A program made the position numbers and the translations under genes. The notes under the pieces are model-generated. The model ran no database searches. It was not told the origin of the DNA and saw nothing but the letters and a program-made list of their open reading frames with translations. From Streptomyces sp. NBC_00341 (GTDB lineage Bacteria; Actinomycetota; Actinomycetes; Streptomycetales; Streptomycetaceae): DNA of 64,000 bases. This document shows positions 59,689 to 64,000 of the stretch, one piece after another (the stretch's first letter is position 1; each line of letters opens with the position of its first letter). The stretch covers positions 2,356,001 through 2,420,000 of the forward strand of contig NZ_CP108002.1 of assembly GCF_041435055.1 (NCBI RefSeq). The letters run 5' to 3'.

Positions 59689-60045
59689 ATGGAAGCCAGC
59701 GCGCCACGTCCGGGTGTGCCAGTGCGAGGGTCCGAATCGGGTCGTCCGGTGATGGCCGCGCTCGACCTGCTCGGACGGCGTTGGACGATGCGGATCCTGT
59801 GGGAACTAAGTCAAGCTCCGGCCGGCTTCCGTGAGTTGCAGCGCCGATGCGAGCGCATGTCCTCCAGCGTGCTCAGTACCCGGATCGAGGAACTGTCCGG
59901 CGCCCGCCTGCTCGCCCCGGACGGCGACGGCTACCGCCTCACCCGGCTCGGCCAGGACCTTGTCGAGGCGCTGAGCCCGCTGGACGCCTGGAGCCGACGT
60001 TGGGCCGAGGAAACGGGACCCGCGACGGCAGGAGGACTGGAATGA
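59689..60045 (+). CDS. HxlR family transcriptional regulator
   Basis: A 118-residue winged-helix regulator. VMAALDLLGRRWTMRILWELSQAPAGFRELQRRCERMSSSVLSTRIEELSGARLLAPDGDGYRLTRLGQDLVEAL is the HxlR domain. It has no conserved N-terminal Cys, unlike thiol-sensing HypR or YodB. AAGGAGTGAGT precedes the ATG. Its stop overlaps the next start in ATGA, making it the first gene of the set that ends with the histone-fold protein. Confidence 0.92.
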   Translation: MEASAPRPGVPVRGSESGRPVMAALDLLGRRWTMRILWELSQAPAGFRELQRRCERMSSSVLSTRIEELSGARLLAPDGDGYRLTRLGQDLVEALSPLDAWSRRWAEETGPATAGGLE

Positions 60046-60260
60046 TCATCGCGTGGCCGGCCCGACACGGCAGCGGTGCCGTCCTGGACAGCCCCGTTCA
60101 CCGGGCCGAACTCGCGTTCTTCAGGGATGGCGGTAACGGTTCCGCGACGCGCGGGTGCGGACGCCGTCGGCAAGGAGCGGGCGTGGAGCCTGTCTCCGGA
60201 GGACCGGACACGGTCAGAGATCATTTACGTGACAGCCCCAAGGGAGGCTTCTTCCAATGA
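60042..60260 (+). CDS. Coupled 72-residue ORF of unknown function
   Basis: Starts at an ATG that overlaps the hxlR stop (ATGA) with AGGAGG six bases before it, and ends overlapping the start of the next gene in ATGA. The product, MIIAWPARHGSGAVLDSPVH to KGGFFQ, has no recognised domain. The signals argue that it is translated, but the sequence could be a truncated remnant that keeps the coupling. Confidence 0.5.
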   Translation: MIIAWPARHGSGAVLDSPVHRAELAFFRDGGNGSATRGCGRRRQGAGVEPVSGGPDTVRDHLRDSPKGGFFQ

Positions 60261-61117
60261 CCGCACAGCCCACGCGCCTTGAGCGCATCGGTCCCGAGAC
60301 CGATGCGCTCAAGGACGTCTCTCCGTTCAAGCCTTCTCTCGTCAGAACGGTTTTCAGGGACGTGACCCCGATGCACGTCTCCCGGTCGGCCACGTGGGCC
60401 GCCGCGTCGGTGACGCGGACCGTGCTGACGGAGATCATCGACGCCGCGAGGGGAGCTGCGGCGGAGGAGGCCCGCAAGAAGCTGATACCCAGGGACCTCC
60501 TCTCGGCGATCGACCGGAACGTCGAGCTGGAGGTGGGCGGCAAGTGGTACGACCACAGCCCGACGTTCAAGGGCCTGAACGGTGTCATGTACGACGCCGA
60601 AGGTGTCATCGTGCCCCCTCGTAAGCGCAGCAGGTCGCGCAGACCGAGTGGTGTGGCCGGCGCCCACCGGTTCGAGGCCGGGGTCAAGCAGCTGCTGCGG
60701 AACCAGGGGGTGACGGCCGTCCCGGCGATGGTCCGCGACCTGGACGGAATCGCGAGCGTGTTCCTGACGGACCTCGCCCGGGATGCGGCCATGGTCGTCC
60801 GCGAGGGCGGGGTCAAACGCTTCGGCACGGTCACCCTCGTGACATCGGACGAACCGCCCCCGTCCACGTCCCCGTCTCTCCAGGATTCCCTCGGGGCCCT
60901 GTCCACCCGCCGAGGGGACGCGCGGACCATCGGCAGGGACGACGTCCTGGCCGCCACCACGATTCAGTTGTTCGGCGGCCGCATCCGGCAGCGAGCCCTC
61001 GTCGAGGCACACGCGGCGACACAGTCGTACAGCCTCACGCGCCTGGTCGCAGGACCGGCCGCGGCGGGAGAAATCGCAGACCCTCCGCCAGTACGGGAAA
61101 TCGACCGGCAGGGCTGA
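60257..61117 (+). CDS. H2A-H2B-like histone doublet (putative)
   Basis: Two histone folds in one chain of 286 residues. Residues 28-120 follow H2A: R43-L91 align without gaps to human H2A, 16 of 49 identical by my hand alignment from memory, including the KKLIPRDLLSAIDRNVEL strip (RIIPRHLQLAIRNDEEL in H2A), and GVMYDAEGVIVPPRKR resembles the H2A docking end. Residues 126-262 resemble H2B: a basic RKRSRSRR lead, HRFEAGVKQLLRNQG (alpha1), DLDGIASVFLTDLARDAAMVV (alpha2), RTIGRDDVLAATTIQLFGG (alpha3) and RIRQRALVEAHAATQSYS (alpha C). A 35-residue insert (about 187-221) sits between alpha2 and alpha3. GGGAGG precedes the ATG. The gene is coupled to the 72-residue ORF and HxlR. No H3/H4-like gene is in the window. 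Confidence 0.75.
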   Translation: MTAQPTRLERIGPETDALKDVSPFKPSLVRTVFRDVTPMHVSRSATWAAASVTRTVLTEIIDAARGAAAEEARKKLIPRDLLSAIDRNVELEVGGKWYDHSPTFKGLNGVMYDAEGVIVPPRKRSRSRRPSGVAGAHRFEAGVKQLLRNQGVTAVPAMVRDLDGIASVFLTDLARDAAMVVREGGVKRFGTVTLVTSDEPPPSTSPSLQDSLGALSTRRGDARTIGRDDVLAATTIQLFGGRIRQRALVEAHAATQSYSLTRLVAGPAAAGEIADPPPVREIDRQG

Positions 61118-61189
61118 TCAGGCAACGGGCTTCCGGTCGCACCCGCACCTCCGCTCAACCGGCGGCTCCATGGGAAGAGATGACTCCGT

Positions 61190-61591
61190 ATGGAACGGGT
61201 TGGGGCTTCACGAGACCTCGTACTCGGTTACGTCCACGCTCTGCACGCGATCGACGAGGCCATGAGGGTGGCGATGCCCTCGCTCGATCGACTGGCAGAT
61301 GTCCTCGGCCAGGCCCGGTCGCGCCGGATCGGGCGGAGTGATCACATCGGCGCCTGCTCCTACACGGTTCATGGGGCAGGCTGCCGCTTCGTCAGCGACA
61401 ACGGTATTGAGGTCGATGTGGACTTCGCGGCCGACGGGAGTGCAGTCTTCGACCTCTGGCGACTGCGCCGGTACGGGCTGAGCCTGCCGGATCCTGTTGA
61501 CGTCACGGATGAGGACCTGCGGTCCGCAGTGCTGTCGCTGCAACCGCTTCTGACCGAGGTGCGGCCGGGGTGGTTCAGCGTCTCCGGCTGA
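61190..61591 (+). CDS. DUF6896-like small protein
   Basis: A 133-residue protein with LGYVHALHAIDEAM, RRIGRSDHIGACSYTVHGAGCRFVSDNGIEVDVDFAADGSAVFDLWRLRRYGLS and LLTEVRPGWFSVS. I associate the HGAGCRF...EVDVDF...FDLWRL pattern with DUF6896, which is frequent in toxin-immunity neighbourhoods, but I am not certain. It has a weak ribosome site and no obvious partner toxin. Confidence 0.55.
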   Translation: MERVGASRDLVLGYVHALHAIDEAMRVAMPSLDRLADVLGQARSRRIGRSDHIGACSYTVHGAGCRFVSDNGIEVDVDFAADGSAVFDLWRLRRYGLSLPDPVDVTDEDLRSAVLSLQPLLTEVRPGWFSVSG

Positions 61592-61738
61592 ACTCTCAGT
61601 ACCAGCGGGCGGACCCGTGGAGGGCTTCAGGCACCCGTTTCCTGTAGCGCGGCAACGGCACGCGCGGCAACGGTGCCGATGGCGCGGCTGATCGCCGCGT
61701 CGTCCGAGCGGGGCCGGCACCGACCTGACGTCCGGCGC

Positions 61739-62068
61739 TCAGATCTCGTTGCCGGCCTCGCCGGCCTCAGTCCATTCGAGCAGCCGATCAATGAACGGAA
61801 CGATGTCCTGCGGACACGAGATCACAAAATGCCGCGGAATGGCCTGTCCACTGTCCAGGTCAGCGACATCCAACTCCACTTCGCCTCCGCGCCACAGTGC
61901 GAGTCGCCCTCCCCGCACACCATTGAAGAGGTCCAGCCACATGACGGGATCACTGCCCGCACTTTCTGGGTTCTCTCCCGACTCGCACTCGATCCCTTGA
62001 GCCCCGAGTACAGCTTGGTGCGCGGCGATCCACCCTCGGAACATTGGCGTGAAGTCGGTATCTGTCAC
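61739..62068 (-). CDS. Small acidic protein, possibly immunity-like
   Basis: A 109-residue acidic product: MFRGWIAAHQAVLGAQGIEC, PVMWLDLFNGVRGGRLALWRGGEVELDVADLDSGQAIPRHFVIS, PQDIVPFIDRLLEW. Size, acidity and the W-rich beta pattern are like immunity proteins of polymorphic toxins, but I cannot name the family. The GTG at 62068 is the best start; no clear ribosome site. Confidence 0.55.
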   Translation of the reverse strand: MTDTDFTPMFRGWIAAHQAVLGAQGIECESGENPESAGSDPVMWLDLFNGVRGGRLALWRGGEVELDVADLDSGQAIPRHFVISCPQDIVPFIDRLLEWTEAGEAGNEI

Positions 62069-62183
62069 TTGGCCAGCAACCCTTCGATGTTCGGAGCGGA
62101 CGATACCGAGCCGCCGCTCGCCTGTCGGGCGGATGCGGCCGGGTCGACCGGGTTCGCCACGGGAGTGCAGCCGTGCGGGAGGC

Positions 62184-62942
62184 TCACACCGCCCCCACCC
62201 GGCGCAGCCAGTCACCCACCAGCCGGTTCCAGTCGGAGCGGTCGAGATCGTGGTGTGCCGCTACGAACCGGGCGGCCGGAGGCTTCTCGTCCCAGGACTG
62301 GATGCCGTGACCGGAGCGTCGCAGCAGGACCTCGCAGCCGACCGCATTGGTGAGGAGGACGAGTTCGAGGCCCGTGCCGATCCCGTCCGTCGTGCGGTCC
62401 CGCAGTTCGAGCAACTGGTAGAAGTCGGAGGCCTGGTCGAGGTCCGGGATCCACTCCTCGACCAACCGCCCCGCCTCGCAGGCGTATCCGTGCCCGGCAA
62501 AGGCGTCGACGACGGCCGCGTGCAGGGGCAACGGCGAGACGTGCAGCAGGTCCTCGTCCGAACCGGGCCTGAGCGCGCTGTCGTCCACGCGCGTCCGCAG
62601 TTCCAGGACGATCACCGGCGCACGCCCCGCCACCTCGGTAAAGGGCGTCGCCCAGGGCAGCCGGACCGTGAAGGGCACGACGACCTCCTCCCCCCTCGAG
62701 ACCGGGAAGGGGCCGTACGCATAGCCGCGGTTGATCTCGTCGTCACCGGCACGGGCACCGGGGGCGGCGGGCCAGGTCGCCAGCACCTCGAAGGAGAAGC
62801 CCTGGATCTCCGTGCCGAGCAGGCCGCCCCGGACCACCACCCGACCGGGGACCGTGTCTCCAGGACGCACGACGCCGGCGAGCACCTGCGCGTCGACGTC
62901 CACCGGGCCTCCGCCCGCCCGTGCAAGCATTCGAGTGAACAT
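62184..62942 (-). CDS. Spo0M-like sporulation control protein
   Basis: A 252-residue arrestin-fold protein. DVDAQVLAGVVRPGDTVPGRVVVRGGLLGTEIQGFSFEVLA and FTVRLPWATPFTEVAG are the Spo0M blocks, and the C-terminal part has ELVLLTNAVGCEVLLRRSGHG and DWNRLVGDWLRRV. Spo0M affects sporulation in Bacillus; in Streptomyces homologues may act in cell division or stress. ATG start at 62942. Confidence 0.88.
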   Translation of the reverse strand: MFTRMLARAGGGPVDVDAQVLAGVVRPGDTVPGRVVVRGGLLGTEIQGFSFEVLATWPAAPGARAGDDEINRGYAYGPFPVSRGEEVVVPFTVRLPWATPFTEVAGRAPVIVLELRTRVDDSALRPGSDEDLLHVSPLPLHAAVVDAFAGHGYACEAGRLVEEWIPDLDQASDFYQLLELRDRTTDGIGTGLELVLLTNAVGCEVLLRRSGHGIQSWDEKPPAARFVAAHHDLDRSDWNRLVGDWLRRVGAV

Positions 62943-63069
62943 TCCCGCAGCATACGATCACCGGCGGCAGACGCGACGGGCACACGGCCGGCTGCCTGCC
63001 ACGCGGCCAAGCGGCCAAGCGGCCTTGCCCGTGCGGACGGTGGCCGGCTGTCGACCGTCGCGGAAGGGG

Positions 63070-63858
63070 TTACTTCACGTCCACGTAGTCCACCGCGGAG
63101 GTGACCGCCGGGGTCGTGGGCGTGCCGGCGAAGGAGTAGCGGAAGTAGCCGTCCGACGTGGCCTTCGTCGTCGTCCTGAGGTTGCCCTTGCTGTCCGTCT
63201 TCACGGTCTTGAGGGTCTTGTAGGTGCTCGTTCCCTTCTTTTTGAACTGGAGCTTCACCGACTGCTTGGTGTAGCCCGCGTACTTGTAGGTCACCCAGTT
63301 GGCGCGGGTCAGGGCGCCCGTGACGGTGATCGTCTTGTTCTTCTTCACCGGCTCCGGCGAGGCGTTGACCGTCAGCCTGGAGTTGCGCAGGACCTTAGCC
63401 TTGGCGGCCGAATCCTTGCCGATGTAGTCACCGTCGTTGGCCATCGCGTAGGCGCTCACGGTCCAGGTCCCGGCCGTGGTGTTGTCCTGGGGTTCGATGC
63501 GCGGGTTGATCGTCATCGCGTAGGTGCAGGTGGTCGTGGTGAAGCTCTGACGCACGCACTTGCCCAGGATGTTGTCAGGGGTCACGAGACCGTAGGCGTC
63601 GCCGTTCGGCAGGGCTGTGTGCCACATGACCGGGAAGGTCTTCCCGACTTCGATGCCCGAGTCGTCCGTGGCGGTCACCGCGATGGTGAACCTCTTCACG
63701 TCCGTGGTCCCCAGGACGATGTTCTTCCCGCCGTTGACGACCACCTTCGTGATCTTGACATCGCCCGAGACCTCGTCCGCCTGGGCGGCCCCCGGAATCG
63801 CGAGCGCGGACAGGGCGAGTGCCCCGGCGAAGGCTGCCAGGGTGGTGCGGTGACGCAT
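63070..63858 (-). CDS. Secreted beta-rich protein, DUF5707-like
   Basis: A 262-residue exported protein with a signal peptide ending GAAQADE. Residues 32-150 form one Ig-like unit (VKITKVVVNGGKNIVLGTTDVKRFTIAVTATDDSGIEVG) with a possible disulfide between the Cys in LGKCV and TTCTYA. Residues 160-260 form a second unit rich in Lys and Thr (KTITVTGALTRANW, GYTKQSVKLQFKKKGTSTYKTLKTV), the pattern found in streptomycete secreted calcium-binding-like proteins. The role is unknown. Confidence 0.75.
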   Translation of the reverse strand: MRHRTTLAAFAGALALSALAIPGAAQADEVSGDVKITKVVVNGGKNIVLGTTDVKRFTIAVTATDDSGIEVGKTFPVMWHTALPNGDAYGLVTPDNILGKCVRQSFTTTTCTYAMTINPRIEPQDNTTAGTWTVSAYAMANDGDYIGKDSAAKAKVLRNSRLTVNASPEPVKKNKTITVTGALTRANWVTYKYAGYTKQSVKLQFKKKGTSTYKTLKTVKTDSKGNLRTTTKATSDGYFRYSFAGTPTTPAVTSAVDYVDVK

Positions 63859-64000
63859 GAAAGCGGTCCCCTATGTTCCGGCGCCGCAGGAACCCCTGGG
63901 CGCAGCTGACCGAGCCCACCCGGTACGCGGATGGCAGGGGTATGACCACCGGTCCACGCGAATGGTTGTCCTCCGGGAGCCCGCGGTGAGCGCCGCGCTC

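Overview
This window looks like a chromosomal segment of a Streptomyces or a close relative. Base composition is very high in G+C, with strong third-position GC bias and frequent GTG/TTG starts. Family markers include DmdR/IdeR-type iron boxes, a gamma-butyrolactone (A-factor type) signalling locus, XRE-DUF5753/DUF397 pairs, a Ku protein with a lysine-rich tail and a LAXTG sortase E substrate.

The left 13.5 kb is an iron and heme acquisition island. It holds heme oxygenase, two HtaA-domain cell-surface heme proteins, a heme ABC transporter (binding protein, permease, ATPase) and an EfeO-EfeB-EfeU elemental iron system followed by a lipoprotein. I see iron boxes before heme oxygenase, between the htaA genes and the transporter, and before efeO. 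A fourth lies far to the right, before a siderophore-binding lipoprotein (39.4-40.5 kb). From 13.4 to 23.4 kb are mixed housekeeping and metabolic genes: a prim-pol domain protein, dimethylargininase, Rsm22, an MFS exporter, a Gfo/Idh oxidoreductase, PhoD phosphatase, SDR, a lamin-tail protein and PhzF. From 23.4 to 26.2 kb lies a compact gamma-butyrolactone locus: an AfsA/ScbA-type synthase and an epimerase-type reductase divergent from a ScbR-type receptor, with an ARE-like operator between them. Next come Ku, a YdcF-like protein, RNase P RNA on the minus strand, Uma2, TetR, an RNB exonuclease, YaaA, KDPG aldolase and a three-gene operon (Nif3, zinc ribbon, RNase H/phosphatase) in which the zinc-ribbon gene appears to start with CTG.

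From 42.4 to 45.5 kb a MaoC hydratase, a zinc alcohol dehydrogenase and a 17-beta-HSD type SDR follow a perfect KstR-like palindrome, which suggests steroid or CoA-ester side-chain catabolism. An ABC exporter with a histidine kinase that lacks an adjacent response regulator follows.

The right third (50-64 kb) is accessory: a mannosyltransferase-like membrane protein, a whiJ-like XRE/DUF397 set, small unknown genes, a ChW-like secreted domain protein, the 3' remnant of a group II intron beside a frameshifted IS5-type transposase tail, and a condensation-fold protein without the catalytic histidines. Then comes a coupled set: an HxlR regulator, a 72-residue ORF and a 286-residue protein. I read that last protein as an H2A-H2B-like histone doublet: its first half aligns without gaps to the eukaryotic H2A fold and its second half resembles H2B including the C-terminal helix. 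This is the most unusual item in the window. The end carries two unrecognised small genes, an Spo0M-like protein and a secreted beta-rich protein.
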